A DNA stretch of 64,000 nucleotides, taken from NCBI RefSeq assembly GCF_003269295.1, contig NZ_QLTT01000003.1, positions 248,001 to 312,000 of the forward strand. Direction: 5' to 3'. Position numbers and translations under genes: made by a program. The notes below the pieces were generated by a model. That model was given only the letters and a program-made list of their open reading frames with translations. It was not told the DNA's origin and did no database searches. The stretch comes from Lentzea atacamensis. Its GTDB lineage: Bacteria; Actinomycetota; Actinomycetes; Mycobacteriales; Pseudonocardiaceae. Every line of letters starts with the position of its first letter. Positions within the stretch are counted from its first letter, which is position 1. Shown piece after piece: positions 53,060 through 61,598 of this stretch.

Positions 53060-54310
53060 GTGGGGATCACCGAAAGCATCGACGCGTCGAAACGCGACTT
53101 CAGCCGTTACCTGACCGCGAGGGTGTTGTCGGTCGCCGGCGCCGTGGTCTCGGCCGTGGCGCTGCCGGTTCTCGTGTACCAGCTGACCGGGTCGGCAGGC
53201 TGGACGGCGGCGGTCACGGCGGCGGAAGCGTTGCCGTACCTGGTGTTCGGCCTGCTGGCCGGTGCGCTGGCGGATCGGCTGGACCGCCGGAAGATGATGG
53301 TGGCGCTGGACTTCGCGGTCGCCGGTGTGCTGCTGAGCGTGCCGCTCGCGTGGGCGGCGGGAGGGTTGAGCGCGCCGCACGTCGTGGTGGTGGCGTTCGC
53401 GACGCAGACGGCGTTCGTGTTCTTCGACGCGGCCAACTTCGGTGCTCTGCCGGCGTTGGTGGGCAAGGAAAAGCTGACCGCCGCCTACTCGACGCTCTTC
53501 GGGCGCACGACCGTCGTGGAGCTCGTGGTGCCCGGCATCACGGGTCTGCTGGTGGCGGTCGTCGCGCCGGCCGCGTTGCTGGCGGTGAACGCGCTGACTG
53601 CGGTGGGCTCGGCGTTGTTGTTGCGCGGGATTGCCAGCAGCATGGCGAACCCGCGGCCGGTGCGAGGTGCCGGCGAGATCGTCTCGGACGTGCGGGAGGG
53701 CCTGCGGTTCCTGTGGCGCGAGCCGATCGTTCGCACGCTGACCCTCGTCGGCGCCACGCACTCGGTCGGCAGCGGTGCCTGGATGGCGCTGCTGGTGCCG
53801 TTCGCCGACCGGGTGCTGGGTGTCGCGCCGCGTGGTGACGTGCGGCTGGCCGCGTTGTTCAGCTGCTGGGGCGTGGGTGCGATCATCGCGTCCCGGCTGT
53901 TGCCGCGGCTGGCCGAGCGCCTCGGCAACGCGCGGCTGGCGCTCACGGCGTTGCCGCTTTCGTTGCTCGGGGGGCTGTTCGTGCTCGCGAGCGGACATTG
54001 GCTGCTCATGTGCGTGGCGGCGGTGTACTGGGGCGCCGCCCAGGCCGTCGTGGTCATCAACGGGATCACCTACCGGCAGCAGGTGTGTCCGGAGGAGATG
54101 CAGTCGCGGGTGAACACGACGGCCAGGATGCTGGCGTGGGGCCTCGGCCAGCCGCTCGGCGCGGCGCTCGCGGGCACCGTGTCGGTGGCGGTGGGGGATC
54201 CTCGTGCCGGGCTTGCGGCCGGCGTGGCGGTGGTTGCGGCCGGGGTGGCGATGGCGTGGGTGACGCCGGTGTTGCGGCGCGCGGCTAGCGCTTCCACCAG
54301 CGGCCGCTGA
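53060..54310 (+). CDS. MFS exporter (EntS/MFS_3-like)
   Basis: 416 aa from GTG 53060. About 12 membrane segments; loop 2-3 is GALADRLDRRKMMVAL, and the N-terminal half resembles EntS-type siderophore/drug exporters. It lacks the soluble tail of the exporter at 10482. It converges on the metal ATPase gene and overlaps its end by 26 nt. The substrate is unknown; a metal-related or drug-efflux role is equally possible. Confidence 0.85.
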   Translation: MGITESIDASKRDFSRYLTARVLSVAGAVVSAVALPVLVYQLTGSAGWTAAVTAAEALPYLVFGLLAGALADRLDRRKMMVALDFAVAGVLLSVPLAWAAGGLSAPHVVVVAFATQTAFVFFDAANFGALPALVGKEKLTAAYSTLFGRTTVVELVVPGITGLLVAVVAPAALLAVNALTAVGSALLLRGIASSMANPRPVRGAGEIVSDVREGLRFLWREPIVRTLTLVGATHSVGSGAWMALLVPFADRVLGVAPRGDVRLAALFSCWGVGAIIASRLLPRLAERLGNARLALTALPLSLLGGLFVLASGHWLLMCVAAVYWGAAQAVVVINGITYRQQVCPEEMQSRVNTTARMLAWGLGQPLGAALAGTVSVAVGDPRAGLAAGVAVVAAGVAMAWVTPVLRRAASASTSGR

Positions 54311-56138
54311 GCAGCCGCATTCCGTTCAGCGCCACCAGAACCGTCGAGCCCTCGTGGCCGGCGACGCCGAGCGGGAGGGGCAGCGTGCCGACCAGGTCCC
54401 AGATCGACAGCACGACGATGAACGCGCCCGCGATGGCGAGGTTGGCGATCACCACCCGCCGTGCGCGACGGGCCAGCGCCACCACCGCGGGCACCACGGT
54501 GAGGTCGTCGCCGACCACCACCGCGTCGGCGGTGTCCACGGTGAGGTCGGAGCCCTTGCGGCCCAACGCGATGCCTGCGTGTGCGGTTGCGAGCGCGGGT
54601 GCGTCGTTCACGCCGTCGCCGACGAACAGCACCTTGCCGCTCATCTCTCGCACGGCGCGCACCTTGTCCTGCGGCAGCAACCCCGCGCGCACATCGGTGA
54701 TGCCGACGTCCGCGGCAACCCGTTGTGCCACAGCGTGATTGTCGCCGGTCAGCAGGACAGGGCTGCGTCCCGTGAGGACGGCGAGCTCACCGACGGCGGC
54801 CTCGCTGGACGGGCGCACCCGGTCGGCCAGCTCGATCACGCCGGCCTGGCGGTCGTCGACGACGACCTCGACGGCGGTGTGGTCCGAAGAGTCGTACCGC
54901 CGCACCACGACCACCTGCCCGGACACCCGCGCGGTCACGCCGACACCGGGCGTGGCCTGGAAATCCGCGGCTGACGGAATCGACAGCCCTCGCTCACGTG
55001 CGGCGGCGACGATCGCGCGGCCGATCGGGTGTTCGCTGAACTGTTCGGCCGCGGCGGCCAGGGAGAGGACGTCGTCGCGGCCGGTGACGACGTGGGGTGT
55101 GCCTTCGGTGAGCGTGCCCGTCTTGTCGAGCGCGACCGCGTCCACGGTGCCGAGCTGTTCCATCGCGACCGCGGACTTCACGAGAACGCCGCGTTTGCCC
55201 GCGTTGGCGATGGCCGCCAGCAGCGGGGGCATCGTGGCGAGCACCAGTGCGCACGGCGAGGCCACGATCATGAACGTCATCGCGCGCAGCAACGTGGGTT
55301 CGAGCGCGGCTCCGAACAGCAGCGGCACCGTGAACAGCGCGAGCGTCACGGCGACCATCGCGACGGAGTAGCGCTGCTCGATCTTCTCGATGAACAGCTG
55401 CGTCTTCGCCTTCGTGGCCGAGGCCTGCTCGACCATCGCGACGATCCGGGCGATCACGGAGTCCTGTGGATCACGGGTGACCCGCACGCGCAGCGCACCG
55501 GTGCCGTTGAGCGATCCCGCGAACACGTCGTTGCCGGGGCGCTTCGGCACGGGCAGCGGTTCGCCGGTGATCGAGGCCTCGTCCGCTTCGCTGTGCCCGT
55601 CGGCCACCGTGCCGTCCGCGCCGATCCGTTCGCCCGGCCGCACCAGGATCTCGTCGCCGATCCGCAGCGTCTCGGCGTCGACTTCGCGTTCGCCTTCGTC
55701 GGTGAGCAGGCAGGCCCGTTGCGGCGCCAGGTCGAGCAGGCCGCGCACGGAGTCGGCGGTGCGCTGGGTCAGCACGGCTTCGAGCGCGCCGGACGTCGCG
55801 AAGATGACGATCAGCAGCCCGCCGTCGACGACCTGTCCGATGGACGCCGCCCCGATCGCCGCGACGATCATCAGCAGGTCCACGTCGAGCGTGCGTTCGC
55901 GCAGCGCGTTGATGCCGGAGAGTGCGGGTTCCCAGCCGCCGGCGACGTAACAGGCGAGCAGCAGCGCCCACCACGCCCACGGCGGCGCGCCTGCGAGTTT
56001 CGCTCCGAATCCCAGCAGGAAGAGGGCTGTCGCGGCGATCGCCCACCTGACCTCGGTGATCGAGAGCGGTGATCGCTTGGCGACGGCTGTCCGGTCCGGG
56101 CCGGCGAGCAGCAGGGTGGAAGTCACGCCGGGAACCAT
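54285..56138 (-). CDS. P1B-4 metal-transporting ATPase (CtpJ/NmtA-like, Co/Ni/Fe efflux)
   Basis: 617 aa, ATG 56138. P-type landmarks: actuator ITGEP, TM4 VASPCALVLATM (SPC ligand), phosphorylation site DKTGT, EHPIG in the nucleotide domain, hinge GDGVNDAP. TM6 carries VAGHEGSTVLVALNG; SPC plus HEGxT defines subgroup P1B-4, which exports Co, Ni or Fe(II). No N-terminal metal-binding domain. It is divergent from an NmtR orthologue with a 12-2-12 operator five bases from its start, so metal-induced expression is strongly implied. Confidence 0.93.
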   Translation of the reverse strand: MVPGVTSTLLLAGPDRTAVAKRSPLSITEVRWAIAATALFLLGFGAKLAGAPPWAWWALLLACYVAGGWEPALSGINALRERTLDVDLLMIVAAIGAASIGQVVDGGLLIVIFATSGALEAVLTQRTADSVRGLLDLAPQRACLLTDEGEREVDAETLRIGDEILVRPGERIGADGTVADGHSEADEASITGEPLPVPKRPGNDVFAGSLNGTGALRVRVTRDPQDSVIARIVAMVEQASATKAKTQLFIEKIEQRYSVAMVAVTLALFTVPLLFGAALEPTLLRAMTFMIVASPCALVLATMPPLLAAIANAGKRGVLVKSAVAMEQLGTVDAVALDKTGTLTEGTPHVVTGRDDVLSLAAAAEQFSEHPIGRAIVAAARERGLSIPSAADFQATPGVGVTARVSGQVVVVRRYDSSDHTAVEVVVDDRQAGVIELADRVRPSSEAAVGELAVLTGRSPVLLTGDNHAVAQRVAADVGITDVRAGLLPQDKVRAVREMSGKVLFVGDGVNDAPALATAHAGIALGRKGSDLTVDTADAVVVGDDLTVVPAVVALARRARRVVIANLAIAGAFIVVLSIWDLVGTLPLPLGVAGHEGSTVLVALNGMRLLSGRWWKR

Positions 56139-56143
56139 ACAGG

Positions 56144-56169
56144 AACATCTGAAGAGGTCTTCATGTGTT
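56144..56169. promoter_or_regulatory. ArsR/SmtB-type 12-2-12 operator
   Basis: AACATCTGAAGA-GG-TCTTCATGTGTT: the arms differ at three of 12 positions and share AACA...GAAGA, the classic layout of SmtB/NmtR operators. It lies between the divergent ATPase and NmtR genes. Confidence 0.85.
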
Positions 56170-56188
56170 CAGTGAGTAGGATGCTCAC

Positions 56189-56542
56189 ATGGGTCACGGG
56201 ATCGACGGCAGGAGCACTCCTCCTGCGCAGCTGGACGCCGAGTCGGCGGCGACGGTCGCGGCGACCCTCCAGGCGCTCGCGACGCCGAGCCGCCTGCGGA
56301 TTCTCACCCGCCTGCGGCACGGCGCCTGCTCGGTCGGTGAGCTCGCCGACGCCGTCGAGATGGAACAGTCAGCCGTGTCGCACCAGCTGCGGCTGCTGCG
56401 CGCGCTGGGGCTGGTCACCGGCACGCGGCAGGGGCGCAGCATCGTCTACAACCTCTACGACAACCACGTCGCGATGCTGCTCGACGAGGCCGTCTACCAC
56501 ATCGAGCACCTGGGGCTGGGCGTCACCGACGACGTCGTCTAG
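56189..56542 (+). CDS. nmtR: NmtR-like Ni/Co-sensing ArsR repressor
   Basis: 117 aa, ATG 56189. It aligns without gaps to M. tuberculosis NmtR: MGHG start (Gly2 N-terminus and His3), winged helix MEQSAVSHQLRLLRALGLV, then Asp91, His93 (YDNHVAMLLDE), His104 and His107 (YHIEHLGLG). The mycobacterial His109 is Gly here and His116 is absent, but neither is essential for the six-coordinate core. It would release the operator on binding Ni(II) or Co(II), inducing the divergent ATPase. Confidence 0.93.
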   Translation: MGHGIDGRSTPPAQLDAESAATVAATLQALATPSRLRILTRLRHGACSVGELADAVEMEQSAVSHQLRLLRALGLVTGTRQGRSIVYNLYDNHVAMLLDEAVYHIEHLGLGVTDDVV

Positions 56543-57342
56543 CGGCGCCCGGTGCCGATCAACGTGGTGGCGTCGAGCCGCGACATGCCCTCGTACGCCA
56601 GCGAGGCGAGGTAGCGCTCGCGCACGGCGTCGTGCTGTTCGGCGGGCACCTTGGCCAGCTCGCCGCGGAAGCCGGAGCCGATGATCACGAGCCACGCCAC
56701 TTCCGGCGTCATCGTCAACGCGTGTTCGTTGACCGTGACCTCGACGTCGGCGAGGCCGCGTTCGGTCAGCCAGGCCGCGTAGGGATCCGGCTGGTTGATC
56801 TGGTCGATCAGGTGCGGCGGGCGCGGCGGAACCGGTGGGGTGTGCGTGACCTCGGCGATGGCGCGGCGCAGGTGCAGGCGGGCGGCGGCCATCGAGTCGC
56901 CCCGCCAGATCGTGAACACCACCCGGCCACCGGGACGCGTCCGGCTGATCAGGTGGTCGGTGCCGGCGGTCATGTCGGGGAAGAAGAAGATGCCGAGCGC
57001 CGACTGCACGACGTCGTAGCCGCTGGTGGCCCACGCGGTCACGTCCGCCTGGTGGGCGTGCAGCTGAGGCAGGTCGCCGCACCGGCGCCGCAGCTCGTCG
57101 ACCATCGGGCCGGACATGTCCACGGCGTCGACGTGCCCGCTCGGTCCGACCGCACGCGCGGCCGGGATCGCCGAAGCGCCCGTGCCGCAACAGGCGTCGA
57201 GGACGCGGTCACCCGGCTGGAGATCCGCCACCGCGAGCGCGGCCGCCCCGATCGGCTCCCACAGGTGCTTGCCCAGGGCGGTGAAGTCCGCTGCCGCGGC
57301 GTCGAATGCGCCGCGGATCTCCGTCTGCCGGTCGTCAGCCAT
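56539..57342 (-). CDS. Class I SAM-dependent methyltransferase (UbiE-like)
   Basis: 267 aa, ATG 57342, overlapping the upstream methyltransferase by 8 nt. Motif I VLDACCGTGASAIPAARAVG, acidic loop VDAVDMSGPMV, then a hydrophobic DVVQSALGIFFF and RPGGRVVFTIWRG. The C-terminal 100 residues are variable, as in UbiE/small-molecule methyltransferases. It is last in the Zur-box operon and converges on nmtR with a 4-nt overlap. Substrate unknown. Confidence 0.88.
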   Translation of the reverse strand: MADDRQTEIRGAFDAAAADFTALGKHLWEPIGAAALAVADLQPGDRVLDACCGTGASAIPAARAVGPSGHVDAVDMSGPMVDELRRRCGDLPQLHAHQADVTAWATSGYDVVQSALGIFFFPDMTAGTDHLISRTRPGGRVVFTIWRGDSMAAARLHLRRAIAEVTHTPPVPPRPPHLIDQINQPDPYAAWLTERGLADVEVTVNEHALTMTPEVAWLVIIGSGFRGELAKVPAEQHDAVRERYLASLAYEGMSRLDATTLIGTGRR

Positions 57343-58150
57343 GCTTCCTTCCGATGTGGACGGTCCGGGCGGTGAGCAGCGCCAAATCGTCGCGGTGCCC
57401 CAGCCACGTGGACGAGGTGTGGTCGAGCAGAGCATCCCACGTGTCGCGATCGGTCTGCGTGAGGAATTCCCGCGCCCGGCCGACCCGTGCGGCCAGCTCG
57501 GCGAGTGCGACCTGTCGTGCGGAGGGGGTGAGCGGAGCGGGCAGGTCGAGCAGGATGCTGCGGCTGGTGACGTCTCCCAGTCCCGCCGACCGCAACAGCT
57601 CCGGCCAGCCGCGCCCGTCCCGCACGACGCCAGGCCTGCTCTCGAACCACGCCAGGAACCACTCGTTGTGCGCGGCGTCCAGGCGCGCTTCGAGGCCGGG
57701 CCTGCCCACGCCCACGTCCCACGGCAGGCACCGCGCCGGCAGGCCGCCCTCGCCGAGTGCCAGCACGCCGCCGGGGGCGAGCAGCCCGGCGAGTCCGTTC
57801 ACCGCGTCCTGCCACGACAACGCGTGGTGCACGCAGGCGCCGGACCAGATCAGCGACACCGGCTCCGGCAACGGAACCGGGCCGTCGTCGAGGTCGTGCA
57901 GCAGGGTGATCACCCGGTCGCCGAGTCCCGCCCGCTCCGTCCGTTCGCGGACCATGGCGAGCATGGCTTCGTCGTTGTCCACCGCGTAGACGCGGTTCGC
58001 TCGCTCGGCGAGGCGCACCGTCGTGGTCCCGGAGCCCGGCCCGATGTCCGCCACCACGTCGCCGGCCGGCAACGCGTCCACCAGCGCCTGCTCGGCGGGC
58101 GCGAACACCGCTTCGGCCGCGGCGGGATCCGCTGTCGACGGGCCCGTCAT
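57335..58150 (-). CDS. Class I SAM-dependent methyltransferase
   Basis: 271 aa, ATG 58150, sharing a base with the CobW stop (TGATG), so translationally coupled. Motif I VVADIGPGSGTTTVRLAERA, VYAVDNDEAML, and SLIWSGACVHHALSW with paired His after motif II. The coupling to a zinc-responsive COG0523 GTPase is the notable point: COG0523 proteins deliver metal to client enzymes, so this methyltransferase or the next one could be a client. That link is inference. Confidence 0.87.
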   Translation of the reverse strand: MTGPSTADPAAAEAVFAPAEQALVDALPAGDVVADIGPGSGTTTVRLAERANRVYAVDNDEAMLAMVRERTERAGLGDRVITLLHDLDDGPVPLPEPVSLIWSGACVHHALSWQDAVNGLAGLLAPGGVLALGEGGLPARCLPWDVGVGRPGLEARLDAAHNEWFLAWFESRPGVVRDGRGWPELLRSAGLGDVTSRSILLDLPAPLTPSARQVALAELAARVGRAREFLTQTDRDTWDALLDHTSSTWLGHRDDLALLTARTVHIGRKHG

Positions 58151-59277
58151 CAGGCGTGCTCGTGCAGTTCGGTGGTGTCCCACTCCGGCAGCGGATCGTC
58201 GAACGTCCGCCAGAGGTCAGGACCTGCCGCCAGTTCCTCGTCGGTGAGCAGCGCGGGATCCAGGCGGCGGCCCGGTTCCGCGACGTCGAGATCCACGCCG
58301 ATGAACACCAGTTCCTGCCTGGCCAGCGGTGTGGTGAGCAGCTGACCGGGCTCGAACGTCAGGTTCGGACCCGCCTGCGACCAGACGGCGAGCACGTCCG
58401 GCCGGCTGGCGATGTGGCAGAAACCCTTGCTGCGCAACACACCTTCCCAGTCGGCCAGCGCCGCCACGAGCCGGGCGGGGTGGAACGGGCGGGAGGCGCG
58501 GTAGGTGACCGAGCGGATGCCGTACTCCTCGGTCTCCGGCGTGTGGGTGCCCGCGAGCTCCTGGGCCCAGCCGGGCGCCTGCGCGGCGGTGATCGGGTCG
58601 TACCGGCCGGTGTCGAGGACCTCGGCCAGGTCGACGACGCCACGCTGCGTGCGCAGCATCCGCGCGGTGGGGTTGAGCCGCCGCAGCACGGCTTCGAGGG
58701 TGGCCAGTTCCTCCGCGCCGACGAGGTCGGTCTTGTTCACCACCAGCAGGTCGGCGAACTCCACCTGGTCCACGAGCAGGTCCGAGATCGTGCGCTCGTC
58801 CTCCTCCGCGGCGGCCAGGTCGCGCTCGTCGAGGCGTTCGCCCGCAGTCAGTTCGCGCAGGAATCCCGCCGCGTCGACGAGCGTCACCATCGTGTCGAGG
58901 CGCGCGTGGTCGGACAGGCTCGTGCCGTCCTCGAAGGTCCAGTCGAACGTCGCTGCCACGGGCATGGGCTCGGAGATGCCGGTGGACTCGATGAGGATCG
59001 TGTCGAACCGGCCGGACCTCGCGAGCTCGCCGACGCTGTCGAGGAGGTCCTCCCGCAGGGTGCAGCAGATGCAGCCGTTGGTGAGCTCGACCAGCCGCTC
59101 GGTGGTGCGGTCGAGCGTGCCCTGCCCCGCGACCAGGGCGGCGTCGATGTTGACCTCGCTCATGTCGTTGACGATGACCGCGACCCGCCTGCCCTCGCGG
59201 TTGGCCAGCACGTGGTTGAGCAGTGTCGTCTTGCCGGAGCCGAGAAAGCCCGACAGGACGGTCACGGGCGTGCGCAT
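58150..59277 (-). CDS. CobW/COG0523 GTPase (zinc chaperone, ZNG1/YciC-like)
   Basis: 375 aa, ATG 59277, overlapping the upstream paralogue stop. Walker A is [16 protein letters not shown], the metal motif is [13 protein letters not shown] (CxCC), G3 [10 protein letters not shown]4 VVNKTDL. The C-terminal CobW_C domain (RPFHPARL onwards) is complete. COG0523 proteins hydrolyse GTP to insert Zn or other metals into client enzymes when zinc is scarce; a Zur box ahead of the operon supports the zinc-starvation subclass. Confidence 0.93.
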   Translation of the reverse strand: MRTPVTVLSGFLGSGKTTLLNHVLANREGRRVAVIVNDMSEVNIDAALVAGQGTLDRTTERLVELTNGCICCTLREDLLDSVGELARSGRFDTILIESTGISEPMPVAATFDWTFEDGTSLSDHARLDTMVTLVDAAGFLRELTAGERLDERDLAAAEEDERTISDLLVDQVEFADLLVVNKTDLVGAEELATLEAVLRRLNPTARMLRTQRGVVDLAEVLDTGRYDPITAAQAPGWAQELAGTHTPETEEYGIRSVTYRASRPFHPARLVAALADWEGVLRSKGFCHIASRPDVLAVWSQAGPNLTFEPGQLLTTPLARQELVFIGVDLDVAEPGRRLDPALLTDEELAAGPDLWRTFDDPLPEWDTTELHEHA

Positions 59278-60359
59278 CAGATTTCCATCTCCTCGTGCCA
59301 GTCGGCGAACGGGTCGGCGAAGTCGAGCTCGCTCACGAGCGCCAGTTCCTCGTCGGTCACCAGCGCGGCCCGCAGCGCCGCGACGATCTCGCCGGGGTCG
59401 GACCTGGTGATCACGAACAGCTCCTGAGAGCGGTCGCCGTAGTAGGGGTCCCACTGGAGGTCCGCGGCGGCACGGCGTTCCGCGTCGGCCTCTGCCCAGT
59501 CGTCCATCGCCGCGAGCCAGGGCCCGAGATTGCCCACGCGCAGGCCTCCGCCCGCGGACTCGAGCCACAGCGCCTGGTCCGGCTGGCTCGCCACCCACAC
59601 CCGGCCGCGGGTGCGCACGACGTCTTCGAGCAGCACGTCGAGGGCGTTGTGCAGGCGCATGGGGTGGAACGGGCGCCGCTCGGTGAAGTGGACGACGGAC
59701 ACGCCGTGCGCCGGCTCCAGCGGCGGTTGCCCGTAGAGCAGCGACCCGAAGCCGTCGTCGAAGCCGCCGCGTCGCGCGTTGTCCGGGACGGCGGCGAGCA
59801 ACGCCGTCACGTCCAGATCGTCGAGCCGCTGCCGCGGGGCGAGCGGGGTCAGCCGGTCGAGCACGGCGTTCAGCACCGGGTCGTCGCCGGTGAGCACGAG
59901 CGCGTCGGCGAACTCGGCCTGGCCGACCACCACCTGGGCCACGGTGCGCTCGTCTCCCTCGGCGGCGCGCATGCCCCGGTCGGCCAGCGTGTCGCCGCCG
60001 GTCGCGTCGCTCAGCCAGGTCGCGCTGTCGACCACGGTGATCACGGCCTCCACGTCGACCTCGGTCTCGCTGAGGGCGAAGCAGACGGCTTCCGGCTCCA
60101 GCACGGGGTCGAGGTGCACGATCACGCGGCCGTCGAGGCCTTCGAGCAGGGGGATGAGGTCGAGACGCAGGGTGCAGGACACGCACCCGTGCGCGAGCTC
60201 GAGCACCGTCAGCCGGCCGTCGACCCACCGCCTGACCACGCCGTCGGCCAGGCCGCTGAGGTCGTGACGTACCAGCACCGACTCCGGTGACGCGCGCCAG
60301 AGCTCGTCCGCGACGTCGTGGTGGGTGAGTCCGGCTACCAATACGACCTGTGCTGCCAT
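59277..60359 (-). CDS. Degenerate CobW-like protein without a P-loop
   Basis: 360 aa, ATG 60359, 15 bp from the Zur box and overlapping the next gene by one base. It keeps the COG0523 outline: strand VVLVAGLT, metal motif [12 protein letters not shown] (CxxC), switch-like DLDVTALL and the RPFHPMRL C-terminal domain. However, the Walker A GxxGxGKT is replaced by [11 protein letters not shown] and the NKxD guanine motif by LTGDD. It should not hydrolyse GTP normally and may be a metal-binding partner of the intact GTPase downstream. Such pseudo-GTPase/GTPase pairs appear in actinobacterial Zur regulons. Confidence 0.85.
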   Translation of the reverse strand: MAAQVVLVAGLTHHDVADELWRASPESVLVRHDLSGLADGVVRRWVDGRLTVLELAHGCVSCTLRLDLIPLLEGLDGRVIVHLDPVLEPEAVCFALSETEVDVEAVITVVDSATWLSDATGGDTLADRGMRAAEGDERTVAQVVVGQAEFADALVLTGDDPVLNAVLDRLTPLAPRQRLDDLDVTALLAAVPDNARRGGFDDGFGSLLYGQPPLEPAHGVSVVHFTERRPFHPMRLHNALDVLLEDVVRTRGRVWVASQPDQALWLESAGGGLRVGNLGPWLAAMDDWAEADAERRAAADLQWDPYYGDRSQELFVITRSDPGEIVAALRAALVTDEELALVSELDFADPFADWHEEMEI

Positions 60360-60374
60360 GGCCAGCACCCTACA

Positions 60375-60394
60375 TGACAATGGTTATCGTTCCG
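60375..60394 (-). promoter_or_regulatory. Zur box
   Basis: TGACAATGGTTATCGTTCCG fits the actinobacterial Zur pattern TGAaAATGaTTtTCaTTtTC at most positions and is roughly palindromic. It lies 15 bp before the first gene of the CobW operon, where zinc-loaded Zur would block transcription. Confidence 0.75.
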
Positions 60395-60560
60395 CATAGA
60401 GGCTCACACCTCCTGGCACTGCTGGGGACACGGAGAGATTTCCGCAATCTTCGGAGTTGATCGCGAGAGGCGGCACTCGCACAGCAGGATCGGACGACTG
60501 CAGGGCTCGCGTCTTGACCCCTTGTGAGGTGCTGTGCGAACTTGCCTCACCAGGGCTGTG

Positions 60561-60574
60561 TCGAAGCGCTTCGA
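60561..60574. promoter_or_regulatory. LacI operator TCGAAGCGCTTCGA
   Basis: A 14-bp perfect palindrome ending 22 bp before the LacI start at 60597; autoregulatory site. It shares GAAGCGCTTC with the operator at 9138. Confidence 0.85.
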
Positions 60575-60596
60575 TTTGACCGGAAGCAGGTGGGGA

Positions 60597-61598
60597 TTGG
60601 TCACGATCGCCGATGTGGCCCGGCACGCGGGAGTCGCTCCCAGCACCGTCTTCTACGTGGTGACCGGCAAACGCCCCATCTCGGCCGAGACGAGGGTGAG
60701 GGTGCGCGACAGCATCGTCGAGCTGGGTTATCGGCCACCTGCGGGCCTGCGGTCGTTGCGGCTCGACCCGCCGGACGTCATGGCGCTCGTGCTGCCCCTG
60801 CGCGACGTGCACCTGCCTGTCGTCGCACGGCTCGTCACCTCGATCGCGGTCGCCGCGCGCGAGCACGAGCTGGACCTGCTGCTGGTGACGGCCGACCGGG
60901 ATCTCGCGGGCCTGCGCAGGGCGGCGGGCAGCGACAGGGTCGGCGGCTTCCTGGTGCTGGACAGCGAGGACGCCGGTGAACGGCTGCGGCTGCTGGGTGA
61001 GGTCGGCCGGTCGGCGGTCCTCATCGGACAGTCGGGCGCCGGCAACGGCGTGACGTGCGTCGACCTGGACTTCGAGGCGGCGGGCGCTCGGTGCGTGGAC
61101 CATCTCGCGGATCTCGGTCATCGCAGCATCGGCTTCCTCAATGCGCCGGCCGCCGGCCACAGCAGTGGTGTCGCGCGGCGGACGCTCGCGGGGTTCACCG
61201 CGGCGGCCATGCGCCGGGGCGTGGTCGGCACCGCGCTGGGCCGGGAGTCGCTGGTCCACCCGACCACCGCACTGCTGTGCGCGCACCCGGCGGTGACGGC
61301 GCTGGTGGTGCACGACGACTCCGCTGCCGAGCAGGTGCCAAGGGACATCGCGGTGGTGGCCATCCGCCCGGACGAGGCTGCCGGGCAGACGTCGCCCTTC
61401 ACGTCGGTGCAACTGTCCGAGAGCGACCTCGGCAGGCGGGCGGTCGACCTCCTCGTGGCGCTGGCCGGCGGTGCCGTGCCGCCTTCGCTCACGCTGGTAC
61501 CGCCGCACCTCGTGCAACGGGAGAGCTGCTCGCTTCCCGGACGGCGGACCGCAGTGGTGAGCACCGCTCGTTTCGGGGGAGGACGACATGACCGATGA
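60597..61598 (+). CDS. LacI-family transcriptional regulator of the fucosidase gene
   Basis: 333 aa from TTG 60597, preceded by AGGTGGGG; the open frame back to 60534 would translate through the operator. Helix-turn-helix VTIADVARHAGVAPSTVFYV, hinge PAGLRSLRLD, then a sugar-binding domain. The effector domain is somewhat shortened around residues 215-250 compared with LacI relatives. The next gene starts 11 nt inside this one, so regulator and fucosidase are one unit, probably induced by a fucosylated sugar. Confidence 0.9.
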   Translation: MVTIADVARHAGVAPSTVFYVVTGKRPISAETRVRVRDSIVELGYRPPAGLRSLRLDPPDVMALVLPLRDVHLPVVARLVTSIAVAAREHELDLLLVTADRDLAGLRRAAGSDRVGGFLVLDSEDAGERLRLLGEVGRSAVLIGQSGAGNGVTCVDLDFEAAGARCVDHLADLGHRSIGFLNAPAAGHSSGVARRTLAGFTAAAMRRGVVGTALGRESLVHPTTALLCAHPAVTALVVHDDSAAEQVPRDIAVVAIRPDEAAGQTSPFTSVQLSESDLGRRAVDLLVALAGGAVPPSLTLVPPHLVQRESCSLPGRRTAVVSTARFGGGRHDR

